From assembly GCA_031553195.1 (NCBI GenBank), contig JAVBLV010000051.1:1-11614 (forward strand): a stretch of 11,614 nucleotides of DNA, given 5' to 3'. This DNA comes from JAVBLV01 sp031553195 (GTDB taxonomy: Bacteria > Bacteroidota > Bacteroidia > Bacteroidales > P3). The position numbers were made by a program, and so were the translations under genes. The notes below the pieces were generated by a model. That model saw only the letters and a program-made list of their open reading frames with translations, made no database searches and had not been told where the DNA came from. Shown in pieces: positions 1 through 6,868 of the stretch (within the stretch, counting starts at the first letter, position 1; each line of letters opens with the position of its first letter).

Positions 1-2
1 AA

Positions 3-128
3 ATAGAAAAGCAAGTAAATGCATGGCAGGAACATCGTAATAATAAGAACGCTGTGGTCAACTGGCAATTTACCACGAAAGATGCAAGAGTGAAATTAAA
101 AAGATTATATCCGTCATTTGACGATTAA
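3..128 (+). CDS. IS630-family transposase, C-terminal end (partial, runs off the left edge)
   Basis: An open frame enters from the left edge and ends at a TAA at 126-128, leaving 41 codons. The residues read W-Q-E-H-R-N-N, then V-N-W-Q-F-T, then D-A-R-V-K-L-K-R-L-Y-P. This is the typical extreme C-terminus of IS630/Tc1-mariner-type DDE transposases, where a W-x-F-T stretch is followed by A-R-x-K-L and L-Y-P close to the stop. The catalytic DDE residues lie outside the window, so intactness cannot be judged. IS630 elements insert at TA dinucleotides, and the right terminal repeat should lie within the next few tens of bases; without the left end I cannot mark it. Family assignment rests on the C-terminal pattern only. 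Confidence 0.7.
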   Translation: MEKQVNAWQEHRNNKNAVVNWQFTTKDARVKLKRLYPSFDD

Positions 129-209
129 CGTAACACTAGAAAGTGATTTGATTCTTCGGATTTATAAACCTTAAACTCTAAGCCATAAACTACTTCGATC
201 CTTAAAAAC

Positions 210-246
210 TTTGCAACCGAGTTGCTACTATTTGCTTATACCTTTG
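210..246 (+). promoter_or_regulatory. Candidate promoter of the metal ATPase (Bacteroidetes type)
   Basis: TACCTTTG at 239-246 matches the Bacteroidetes -7 consensus TAnnTTTG. A TTTG at 210-213 is a possible -33 element, but its spacing (25 bp) is longer than the usual 19-21 bp. A transcript starting near 253 would put the TTG codon at 257 almost at the 5' end, whereas the in-frame ATG at 293 would have a leader of about 40 nt. This favours the ATG start. Confidence 0.45.
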
Positions 247-292
247 TGTTCTCATTTTGATTACTATTATTACTTTCTTTACTATAATACAA

Positions 293-2230
293 ATGGACAG
301 ACACGAAGAAAAGACAAAACCCCAATGTTCTTGCAATGCTCCTGCCAGTGAAAAAAAACATCAGTCTTGGCGCGCCTACCTTCCCGCGACAACGAGTTTT
401 ATCCTATTACTTACAGGCATTGGTTTGGATCATTTTATTAAGCCTCCTTTTTTTGATGGGGTTATTCGTTTAGGGTGGTATGTTTTAGCCTATTTTCCCG
501 TTGGTCTTCCGGTAATAAAAGAGGGATTAGAAGCCCTACATAATAAAGAATTTTTTACTGAATTTACGCTAATGGTAATTGCCACTTTCGGCGCTTTTTT
601 TATTGGAGAATATCCAGAAGGAGTGGCCGTAATGCTCTTTTACAGTGTTGGAGAATTATTTCAAAAAGCGGCGGTTAACAAAGCCAAAAGAAACATAAAA
701 TCCTTATTAGACCAGCAACCTTCGCAAGCAAATGTTTTCAGGGATAATCACTTTCAAACAATAAAACCGGAAGAAGTAAAAATCGGAGAAATCATACAAG
801 TCAAAGCAGGAGAAAAAGTTCCTTTGGATGGCTGTTTGCTTTCTAAAAACGGAAGTTTCGATACTTCGGCATTAACAGGAGAAAGCAAGCCTCGAACAAT
901 TCAGGAAAATGAGACTGTGCTGGCAGGGATGCTTAATTTAAATAAGGTCGTCGAAATAAAAGTCGAAAAAGAATTTGCAGACAGCTCTTTATCAAAAATA
1001 TTAGAGATGGTTCAAAATGCTACTCATCGTAAAGCTAAAACAGAATTATTTATCCGCAAATTTGCCAAAATATATACGCCTGCTATTTTCTTTTTAGCAT
1101 TTGCATTGGTTTTTATTCCCTCCTTTTTTGTAAATAACTATGTCTTCAGCGAATGGCTATATCGCGGGTTGGTGTTTCTAGTGATCTCTTGTCCATGCGC
1201 ATTGGTAATATCCATTCCTCTAGGCTATTTTGGAGGTATCGGCGCCGCATCTCATCATGGAATTTTATTCAAAGGGGCAAATTACATGGATTTGATCGCC
1301 AAAGTAAATACGGTTGTATTGGATAAAACCGGAACACTGACAAAAGGAGTTTTCAAAGTCCGGGATATTGTATGTTCACAATTCAATAAAGAAGAATTTA
1401 CACGACTCGTAGCTGCATTGGAAGCCAAATCCACTCATCCGATAGCCAAAGCAATTGTCGAATACAGCGCTTCTCAACATAAAGACTATATAGCAACAGA
1501 TATAGAAGAAATTCCCGGCGAAGGGTTGAAAGGAATGGTAAACGGATTCTTCATTCTGGCAGGGAATGCTAAATTGATGAAAAAATTCAACATTAAATAT
1601 GATGAAGTCATTGATTCGATTTCCGAAAGTATAGTGGTAGTAGCCATCAACGATCAATACGAAGGGTATATTGTTATTGCTGACGAGATAAAAGAAGATG
1701 CCCGACATGCCCTGGAAATGATCCGGAAAGAAGGCGTAAAACAGACCATTATGCTTAGCGGGGATAAAGATTCCATTACACAAAAAATAGCCTTGGCAGT
1801 GGGCGTAGATATGGCCTATGGCGATTTGTTGCCTCAGGATAAAGTAAAACATGTAGAACAACTGAAACAAAATTCTTCAAATGTTATTGCTTTTGTGGGA
1901 GATGGGATTAACGACGCGCCGGTTTTAGCATTAAGCGATGTGGGTATTGCAATGGGAGCCATGGGAAGCGATGCCGCTATTGAAACTGCCGATGTTGTTA
2001 TTCAAACGGATAAACCTTCTCAAGTGGCAATAGCTATCAAAATTTCAAAAGCAACCCGGAATATTGTTATTCAAAATATCATCCTTACTTTTGCTATTAA
2101 GCTTTTTGTCCTCATTTTAGGGGCCGAGGGTATTGCCACCATGTGGGAAGCCGTTTTTGCCGATGTAGGAGTTGCGCTGTTGGCAATCTTAAATGCGGTC
2201 AGGATTTTACACAAGAAATTCGTTTTGTAA
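293..2230 (+). CDS. zntA: P1B-2 type heavy-metal translocating ATPase (Zn2+/Cd2+/Pb2+ exporter)
   Basis: This is an inner-membrane pump that uses ATP to export Zn2+, Cd2+ or Pb2+ from the cytoplasm. All P-type hallmarks are present. Numbered from an upstream in-frame TTG at 257 (subtract 12 for the ATG start), they are: TGES actuator loop at 207-210, metal-binding CPC at 312-314 followed by S-I-P-L-G, phosphorylated Asp in DKTGT at 356, the Ser/Thr-His-Pro motif with His 394, and GDGINDAP at 548-555. The last membrane part has N-x7-K and D-x-G, which together with CPC-x4-S-x-P mark the Zn/Cd/Pb subgroup rather than copper pumps. There is no N-terminal HMA (GMTCxxC) domain; only a short Cys-Ser-Cys precedes the first helix. 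ATG 293 (645 aa) is chosen over TTG 257 because the latter sits almost at the predicted transcript start. No metal-responsive regulator is adjacent. The symbol is by subgroup only; cadA is equally possible. Confidence 0.93.
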   Translation: MDRHEEKTKPQCSCNAPASEKKHQSWRAYLPATTSFILLLTGIGLDHFIKPPFFDGVIRLGWYVLAYFPVGLPVIKEGLEALHNKEFFTEFTLMVIATFGAFFIGEYPEGVAVMLFYSVGELFQKAAVNKAKRNIKSLLDQQPSQANVFRDNHFQTIKPEEVKIGEIIQVKAGEKVPLDGCLLSKNGSFDTSALTGESKPRTIQENETVLAGMLNLNKVVEIKVEKEFADSSLSKILEMVQNATHRKAKTELFIRKFAKIYTPAIFFLAFALVFIPSFFVNNYVFSEWLYRGLVFLVISCPCALVISIPLGYFGGIGAASHHGILFKGANYMDLIAKVNTVVLDKTGTLTKGVFKVRDIVCSQFNKEEFTRLVAALEAKSTHPIAKAIVEYSASQHKDYIATDIEEIPGEGLKGMVNGFFILAGNAKLMKKFNIKYDEVIDSISESIVVVAINDQYEGYIVIADEIKEDARHALEMIRKEGVKQTIMLSGDKDSITQKIALAVGVDMAYGDLLPQDKVKHVEQLKQNSSNVIAFVGDGINDAPVLALSDVGIAMGAMGSDAAIETADVVIQTDKPSQVAIAIKISKATRNIVIQNIILTFAIKLFVLILGAEGIATMWEAVFADVGVALLAILNAVRILHKKFVL

Positions 2231-2298
2231 CCGAATGTCATGTCAACAGGGAAATATAAGTTACGGGTATTGCCCGGAAGATTGTTCAAAGTTTTTTC

Positions 2299-2393
2299 TT
2301 AACCGCAAGGTTCTTAAAAATTTCGCAAAGGTCGCCAAGCAACGAAAAAATCGTTTACGGTCTTTGCATAAAACCTTTGCGCTCTTAGCGGTT
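2299..2393. repeat. Imperfect palindromic repeat of the AACCGC...GCGGTT type
   Basis: The outer arms are AACCGCaAGG (2301-2310) and CTtAGCGGTT (2383-2392). CGCAAAGG occurs in the left arm, and its complement CCTTTGCG in the right arm, so the arms pair imperfectly over roughly 40 bases. Palindromes built from CGCAAAG/CTTTGCG units with AACCGC ends recur between genes in many Bacteroidetes genomes; that is general knowledge, not checked here. It lies about 70 bp beyond the ATPase stop, in a convergent intergenic space, and could fold in RNA from either side and act as a transcription barrier. Confidence 0.65.
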
Positions 2394-2454
2394 GCATATT
2401 CCGACTTTTGAAAATTCTTATTAAACGTCATCTGATAAGCGACATAGCGTTAGA

Positions 2455-2516
2455 GACAAATCCTGTCAAGCGATGGGTCAAACAAAGAATTGGCAACAAC
2501 TAATAATGGATTTGTC
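2455..2516. repeat. 9-bp perfect inverted repeat between convergent genes
   Basis: GACAAATCC (2455-2463) is matched by GGATTTGTC (2508-2516), separated by 44 bases, just before the stop codon of the minus-strand lipoprotein gene at 2520. The arms are too far apart for a compact terminator. They could be ends of a small degenerate element or coincidence. Confidence 0.35.
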
Positions 2517-2519
2517 CGG

Positions 2520-3749
2520 TTATTTCTGAAGAGTATATTTTATTTCCAAATCACTCCAATCCTGCGTCTCATTAAGTAACTTTTTATAATAACAAATGTT
2601 GCCGTCATTGATTTCAACCCCATTGACAGACTGAATAATAGCATTTAATGGAAATATTGGATTTGCCGATAAGTTTCTTGTTACAATAGAAAGTTTATTT
2701 TGAGAAACATCGACCTGATAAACCGGATACTTTGATACTTCTATGGCAATATCTGGCTTACTGTTGCTATTTATTTGAACAGGTTTAAACCAGACTTTCT
2801 TCTTTTTTGCATCAATAATCCAATCATAATTTTCAAGTACAGTCATCCCGACTATGTTCATTTTTAATTTTTTGATGAAATAAATTCCTCCGCCAATTTT
2901 TATTTTATTGTTTTTGTTCAAATAAACTTCCCGTAAATTTAACTTACGCACAATTGTATCAAAACGTAAATCGCCCACATTCACATTGACCACTATTCCT
3001 TCAATGACTTCGTCATTTTTATCAGTAAGAAGAAAATAAGAATTTAAAGACATAATTAATGCTTCTGTCGAACCGGTATCAAATAAAAAAGCATACTCTG
3101 TTCCAGCTATTGTCAGATAAATATAGATTCTGTTGTCAATAAATTTACTTTTTATTAAGCTGTAACCATTTTTATTATAAGAAGTTTTGTTATAAACACA
3201 AAGGGTCGTATCAGAAAAACGGATGGAAATGGCTTTTTCCCCGGGCAGAACAGAATAGCCCAATACAAATTTATTATTACGATAATATTTGGGTTCACAG
3301 AGAGTGTTATCTTCTTGGGGGAAAAAATAAACATTTGCTAACGTACTTGTAGACGAAAATAAATTACTAATCAAATTATACTTTTCCCTATTGGAATACA
3401 TTTTCCGGATACTATCTATTATTGTCGGGATTTCTTTCTTGTTTACATTCCCACTTGTATCTGAAAGTCGTTTTTTTGCACTAAAATACAGGGGCGCGCC
3501 TGTATCGAAAAATACGGTATCGTCTACGTCGTTTATTCTACAAGGCAAATAAATGGTATTATCCATATAGATAAATTTCTCGCAATCATCCGAATAAGTG
3601 AGTTTGTGATTTAAAAATACAGCAATATCTTTATATTTTGTCTCATCCTTAAATTCAGGCATAAGAATAGGCGCAAGGGTTGTACAGGAAGTAAACAATA
3701 ATGAAAAAGACAAAGGGATGATTCTTAGAATTATATAATTATTTTTCAT
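2520..3749 (-). CDS. Lipoprotein with two retropepsin-like aspartic protease lobes and a PDZ-like C-terminus
   Basis: The 409-aa product starts with a lipoprotein signal peptide: a hydrophobic stretch ends in L-F-T-S-C, with the lipidated Cys at 22, so it should be anchored in an envelope membrane. Two aspartic protease signatures are visible: F-F-D-T-G-A (catalytic-type Asp 82) and F-L-F-D-T-G-S-T (Asp 224). Each is followed about 80 residues later by the hydrophobic-Gly segment that closes a retropepsin lobe (F-V-L-G-Y-S-V-L near 161; I-V-G-M-T-V-L near 299, then the strand I-I-D-A-K). Residues about 335-409 resemble a PDZ domain (F-P-L-N-A-I-I-Q-S-V-N-G). I infer a pepsin-like active site made of two lobes in one chain. 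Substrate is unknown. It precedes no obvious partner; the next gene upstream, also minus strand, is 402 bp away. The start ATG is supported by the signal peptide directly after it. Confidence 0.75.
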   Translation of the reverse strand: MKNNYIILRIIPLSFSLLFTSCTTLAPILMPEFKDETKYKDIAVFLNHKLTYSDDCEKFIYMDNTIYLPCRINDVDDTVFFDTGAPLYFSAKKRLSDTSGNVNKKEIPTIIDSIRKMYSNREKYNLISNLFSSTSTLANVYFFPQEDNTLCEPKYYRNNKFVLGYSVLPGEKAISIRFSDTTLCVYNKTSYNKNGYSLIKSKFIDNRIYIYLTIAGTEYAFLFDTGSTEALIMSLNSYFLLTDKNDEVIEGIVVNVNVGDLRFDTIVRKLNLREVYLNKNNKIKIGGGIYFIKKLKMNIVGMTVLENYDWIIDAKKKKVWFKPVQINSNSKPDIAIEVSKYPVYQVDVSQNKLSIVTRNLSANPIFPLNAIIQSVNGVEINDGNICYYKKLLNETQDWSDLEIKYTLQK

Positions 3750-4030
3750 GTGTGAATTTTTATTAAACGGTGATATAAAAACTATTATGTATCATCATCC
3801 AATTTCAACGAGACATCGGTTCTAATAAGGGTTCATAATATGAAAAATATAAAACAATCCGCAGTAGTTTGTTCATAATTTACCGCAAATTGTATATTCT
3901 GAAAATTATATGTTAATTGTGATTGTCCCTTTTCCGTCTTCTCATCTAAATTCGACTTTTGCTTCCTCATTTTCGCCATTTAAAACTTCATTTAATTTAT
4001 TCTCTACTTTTTTTGCAATAAAGTAATTAA

Positions 4031-4054
4031 AATGGCATCTGAGTTGGTGCCATT
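4031..4054 (-). terminator. Possible terminator of the minus-strand serine hydrolase gene
   Basis: AATGGCA (4031-4037) pairs perfectly with TGCCATT (4048-4054) around a 10-base loop. Read on the minus strand the hairpin is followed by TTTAATTACTTTATT, a moderately U-rich tail. It lies about 100 bp beyond the stop codon at 4152. The stem is short, so this is a weak call. Confidence 0.3.
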
Positions 4055-4090
4055 TGCAATTAGTAATGAGGAATTTGCAATTAGTAATGA
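4052..4090. repeat. 18-bp direct repeat, two copies, period 21 bp
   Basis: ATTTGCAATTAGTAATGA occurs at 4052-4069 and again, identically, at 4073-4090. Such CAATTAGTAATGA strings are a familiar low-complexity class between genes in Bacteroidetes. The first copy overlaps the right arm of the hairpin at 4031-4054. Confidence 0.8.
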
Positions 4091-4151
4091 ATCATTTCCT
4101 CTGTATTTTATATAACCAAATTAGTGAAAGGAAGAAAAAAAATCCGAGCTT

Positions 4152-5255
4152 TTAATAAGCTTGCGCCAGTGTTACCAAGATATCCGGCCATTTGGCCTCG
4201 CCCTCTTTTTCCCCTAACCTGACTATTATAAGATTTTTTGATGGATTTACATAAATATGTTGTCCCAGTGTTCCGACAGCCATAAAGTCTCCTGTTTTGG
4301 TAGGTAGCCACCATTGATACTGATAATTCCAGGAACTCCCGTTTAATGTATCAACTTCTGTTGACTTTGTAACCCAATCTTCTGATACAATCTGTTTTCC
4401 ATTCCACTTCCCTTTGTTCAGGTAAAGCCTTCCTATTTTCGCAAAATCCCTTGCACGTGCATTTATACAACAAAAAGTCTTTTCCAATCCATTTTTCTTT
4501 CTATCTGTACTCCAGCTTGCATTGTACTCCATACCTAAAGGCATCCATAGCTTTTCCTGAAAATACTGGGAAATTGTTTTGTTTTTTAACGCTCTCTCCA
4601 AAACAAGTCCCAACAATTGAGAATTCCCGCTCGCATATTCGAATTTTTCTCCTGGATTCGCTTTCAATTTCATTTTCGACAAAGACTTACGCAAATTAGT
4701 CCCGTAATAAAAGGTCGCGGCATCGCCAAAAGGATTCAAATAATTCTCTTTAAATTCCAAACCTGAAGTCATTTGTAATAAATGCTCAATAGTAACCTTT
4801 TCAAAACCATTTTTCTTTAATTCAGGGATATAATTCGTGACCGGTTCATCAACCGATTTTATCAAATTTTCGTCAATGGCGCAACCAATAAGAATGGAAA
4901 GAATCGATTTAGCCATTGAAAAAGAGGCGACAATCGATTCTTCTGTGTATTTGCTAAAATAATTCTCATATTGAATGGAGTCGTTTTGTATAATGATAAA
5001 TGCAACCGTTTTGTTTTTTTTCAAATAATCTTCAAAAGTGTATTCCTCTCCATCACTAATTAACGACTTTGGAGACATCTGATCATTACTTTTTTCGAAA
5101 ATAAATTTTCCAGTTCCATTTTCTACTGTCCTATATGGAAATATTTTATAATCGGTAATATTAGGTAAATTATAAACGACAAATCTACTGACTTTACATG
5201 AATTTAAAGTCAGTAATATAATCAAAATGACAGAAAATGAAATTTTATTTTTCAT
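4152..5255 (-). CDS. Lipoprotein serine hydrolase, class C beta-lactamase / NylB-like superfamily
   Basis: The 367-aa product begins with a signal peptide ending in L-N-S-C (Cys 20), so it is a membrane-anchored envelope lipoprotein. The serine beta-lactamase-like fold is shown by S-M-A-K (nucleophile Ser 113, general base Lys 116), by E-H-L-L-Q-M-T-S-G-L (157-166), by Y-A-S-G-N (Tyr 207), and by a G-T-L-G-Q segment (328-332) in the place where true class C beta-lactamases have K-T-G. The last feature is typical of 6-aminohexanoate-dimer hydrolase (NylB) and EstB-like esterases/amidases, so an esterase, amidase or peptide hydrolase role is more likely than antibiotic resistance; substrate cannot be read from sequence. 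Length is normal for the family. The ATG is supported by the signal peptide immediately following and by a promoter box about 50 bp upstream. No evidence links it to the blaI gene 5 kb away. Confidence 0.85.
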   Translation of the reverse strand: MKNKISFSVILIILLTLNSCKVSRFVVYNLPNITDYKIFPYRTVENGTGKFIFEKSNDQMSPKSLISDGEEYTFEDYLKKNKTVAFIIIQNDSIQYENYFSKYTEESIVASFSMAKSILSILIGCAIDENLIKSVDEPVTNYIPELKKNGFEKVTIEHLLQMTSGLEFKENYLNPFGDAATFYYGTNLRKSLSKMKLKANPGEKFEYASGNSQLLGLVLERALKNKTISQYFQEKLWMPLGMEYNASWSTDRKKNGLEKTFCCINARARDFAKIGRLYLNKGKWNGKQIVSEDWVTKSTEVDTLNGSSWNYQYQWWLPTKTGDFMAVGTLGQHIYVNPSKNLIIVRLGEKEGEAKWPDILVTLAQAY

Positions 5256-5302
5256 TATAATGAAGATCTATATATTATGCGTGGAATTCCCAGATTCTCT
5301 GG

Positions 5303-5310
5303 CAAATGTA
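5303..5310 (-). promoter_or_regulatory. Candidate -7 promoter element of the serine hydrolase gene
   Basis: On the minus strand this reads TACATTTG, a full match to TAnnTTTG, and would start a transcript about 40 nt before the ATG at 5255. No convincing -33 TTTG lies at the expected spacing. A short dyad, CCAGATTCTCTGG (5290-5302), sits right at the predicted transcript start. Confidence 0.4.
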
Positions 5311-5363
5311 AAATGAAACAATTAATCCGTCTAGCTGTGCGACAAAGTTAATAAAAAATCTAA

Positions 5364-5410
5364 GAGCTTGTTTAAAAATTTTTCTATGAAGTATTTTGGA
5401 TCTAAAAGAT
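5364..5410 (+). repeat. Solo arm of the palindromic element (inverted copy of its right end)
   Basis: Starting GAGCTTGTTTAAAAA, this segment is the reverse complement of the right end of the palindrome at 5709-5868. A 26-base core at 5373-5398 matches 5834-5859 perfectly in inverted orientation. Outside the core, similarity continues for about 10 bases each side with few mismatches, then stops abruptly after TCTAAAA. It may be one end of a 505-bp element bounded by inverted repeats, or the scar of an independent insertion. Confidence 0.75.
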
Positions 5411-5708
5411 TATAAGATTCAGAGATAACCTAATTTTTCCAGCCCTTTATTTTTCTTTATTTCGTTGATATTCGTTTAGTATCGGTAAAAATGACAGGAA
5501 GAATCGTGCTATTTTTTATCTTTACTTATCTCTCTTTAAAATATCTATTTGGTCTTTACACAAAAGAAAGAAAATCTAAAATGAGGAATAATTCCATATA
5601 TTTGTAGAAAATAAATAGAATAGATAGAGAAATGCTATTTAACTGTCTATAAACATAAAGCCAACATAGTTAGAGTCTAAAACGGTAAAATAATATGTTT
5701 TTCATTAA

Positions 5709-5868
5709 GAGGTCGTCTAAATTTTTATGGAAAAGATTTTGAGAGATAAAAATAGCGAGTTTGCAGGCGGGATTTTTCAAGAATAGTAGCGCTATTTGGT
5801 AAAAATTCCGACAAAAAATTGCATTTTTAGACTCAAAATACTTCATAGAAAAATTTTTAGACAACCTC
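5709..5868. mobile_element. MITE-like palindromic element of about 160 bp
   Basis: The left end reads GAGGTCGTCTAAATTTTTATGG and the right end, read backwards, GAGGTTGTCTAAAAATTTTTC; similarity between the arms continues inward (GATTTTGAGAGATAAAAAT against TATTTTGAGTCTAAAAAT) to a symmetric centre AATAG-TAGCG-CTATT near 5788. The whole segment could fold into one long imperfect hairpin. It has no coding capacity and the ends look like IS terminal repeats, which is the structure of a non-autonomous MITE. No target-site duplication is obvious (left flank ATTAA, right flank ACAGG). It ends 38 bp before the kce start codon, so it lies in or next to the kce promoter/leader. Confidence 0.7.
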
Positions 5869-5906
5869 ACAGGTATATCAAACAATTTTATAAATATAAA
5901 TATATT

Positions 5907-6728
5907 ATGGAGAAATTAATTATTACCGCCGCTATTTGTGGCGCGGAAGTAACCAAAGAACATAATCCCACGGCTCCTTACACCGTGGCGGAATGCGTCC
6001 GCGAAGCCAAATCGGCTTATGAGGCCGGCGCCAGTATCATCCATTTGCATGTACGCTACGACGATGGAACGCCTACACAAGACAAAACCCGCTTTAAAGA
6101 AGTGATGGATGCCATTAAAAAAGAAATTCCGGATGTAATTATTCAGCCTTCTACCGGCGGCGCTGTAGGAATGACGGACGATGAACGTCTTCAACCTACC
6201 GAACTGAAACCCGAAATGGCAACATTAGATTGCGGTACCTGTAATTTTGGCGGAGACGAAGTATTTACCAATACTGAAAATACGATTAAATATTTTGGTA
6301 AACGAATGATTGAATTGGGCATAAAACCCGAATTGGAGTGTTTCGACAAAAGTATGATTGAGATGGCATTACGTTTGCAAAAAAAAGGTTTCATCGAATT
6401 GCCGATGCATTTTGATTTTGTAATGGGCGTTAATGGCGGTATCGGCGGAGATTTGCGCGATTTCATTTTCATGCGCGGAAGTATCCCTCCCGATGCGACT
6501 TATACCGTTGCAGGGATCGGGCGTTATGAATTTCCATTGGCGATGGCGGCTATTATCGATGGCGGACATGTACGCGTGGGCTTTGAAGATAATGTTTACT
6601 TATCAAAAGGCGTGTTGGCTAAATCAAACGGAGAATTGGTTGCCAAGGTTGTTCGCATGGCTAAGGAACTCGGACGCGAAATTGCCAACCCCGACGAAGC
6701 AAGAAGAATTTTAGGATTGAAGAAATAA
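5907..6728 (+). CDS. kce: 3-keto-5-aminohexanoate cleavage enzyme (lysine fermentation)
   Basis: Kce catalyses 5-amino-3-oxohexanoate plus acetyl-CoA to acetoacetate plus L-3-aminobutyryl-CoA in cytoplasmic lysine fermentation. The 273-aa product is of normal family length (about 275). Zinc ligands described for the family are present: H-L-H at 46-48 and Glu 227 in G-F-E-D-N, with Arg 223 and Asp 228 beside it as the catalytic pair. Ser 82 in P-S-T-G-G and Glu 14 also fit the published active site. The protein belongs to the BKACE family (DUF849), whose members use various beta-keto acids; the match of these residues and the neighbouring kdd make the lysine role specific. ATG 5907 is chosen because M-E-K-L-I-I-T-A-A-I is the normal N-terminus; a longer frame back to 5796 runs through the palindromic repeat. 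No Shine-Dalgarno is visible. GC content is clearly higher than in the flanking spacers. Confidence 0.93.
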   Translation: MEKLIITAAICGAEVTKEHNPTAPYTVAECVREAKSAYEAGASIIHLHVRYDDGTPTQDKTRFKEVMDAIKKEIPDVIIQPSTGGAVGMTDDERLQPTELKPEMATLDCGTCNFGGDEVFTNTENTIKYFGKRMIELGIKPELECFDKSMIEMALRLQKKGFIELPMHFDFVMGVNGGIGGDLRDFIFMRGSIPPDATYTVAGIGRYEFPLAMAAIIDGGHVRVGFEDNVYLSKGVLAKSNGELVAKVVRMAKELGREIANPDEARRILGLKK

Positions 6729-6730
6729 TT

Positions 6731-6868
6731 AAGAGGGAGTACGGAAATAGGAAATGAGGGAAAAGAAGTAGAAAATATAGCTTGCTTATTTTAAAACCAT
6801 ATCACTCTTTGACTCGCTATCTTATTTTACTTGTCAACTATTTCCTTATTCCCGTATTTACTATTCAC
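6731..6868. repeat. Degenerate purine-rich then pyrimidine-rich repeats left of the four-helix-bundle gene
   Basis: After kce the + strand is first purine-rich (about 6731-6765, with GGGAGTACGGAAATAGGAAA) and then pyrimidine-rich (about 6808-6868, with ACTATTTCCTTATTCCCG and TATTTACTATTCACTG), in loose 6-7 base units. The complement of the first part resembles both the second part and the stretch right of the gene at 7233-7275. The similarity is approximate and judged by eye. Confidence 0.45.

Larger units (their letters stand above)
3750..4151. other. Intergenic region of about 400 bp, no supported gene
   Basis: This AT-rich spacer separates the two minus-strand lipoprotein genes. The half nearest the protease gene presumably carries that gene's promoter, but no good TAnnTTTG box stands out. 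The rest holds a small hairpin (4031-4054) and an 18-bp tandem duplication (4052-4090), listed separately. Short minus-strand frames such as the one opening with an ATG near 3981 look partly protein-like but have no recognisable family and no start context. Confidence 0.6.
5256..5906. other. Divergent intergenic region of 650 bp with repeat elements, no supported gene
   Basis: It separates the minus-strand serine hydrolase from plus-strand kce. It contains the hydrolase promoter box at the left, a solo repeat arm (5364-5410), about 300 bp of AT-rich sequence with no open frame of any length that looks coding, and a palindromic element (5709-5868). An open frame that extends kce upstream to 5796 lies inside the palindrome and is not coding. 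Confidence 0.65.

Noticed and set aside
2193..2411. 72-codon plus-strand frame across the end of the ATPase gene
   Set aside because: It overlaps the ATPase 3' end in another frame and continues through the palindromic repeat; not coding-like.
3838..3983. Minus-strand frame starting M-A-K-M-R-K-Q in the gap between the lipoprotein genes
   Set aside because: About 48 codons, no family, no promoter or start signal, and adjacent frames look equally protein-like; likely chance in AT-rich DNA.
4019..4099. Minus-strand frame with repeated S-L-L-I-A-N
   Set aside because: It is simply the translation of the 18-bp tandem repeat and the hairpin next to it.
5256..5360. BlaI operator upstream of the serine hydrolase gene
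   Set aside because: I looked for ACAACT/AGTTGT dyads like those at blaI and found none; only isolated partial matches.
5796..5906. N-terminal extension of kce
   Set aside because: It reads through the palindromic repeat and adds residues absent from the family; the ATG at 5907 gives the normal N-terminus.
6191..6569. Long minus-strand frames inside kce
   Set aside because: Antisense shadows of kce, which has clear family motifs and active-site residues on the plus strand.
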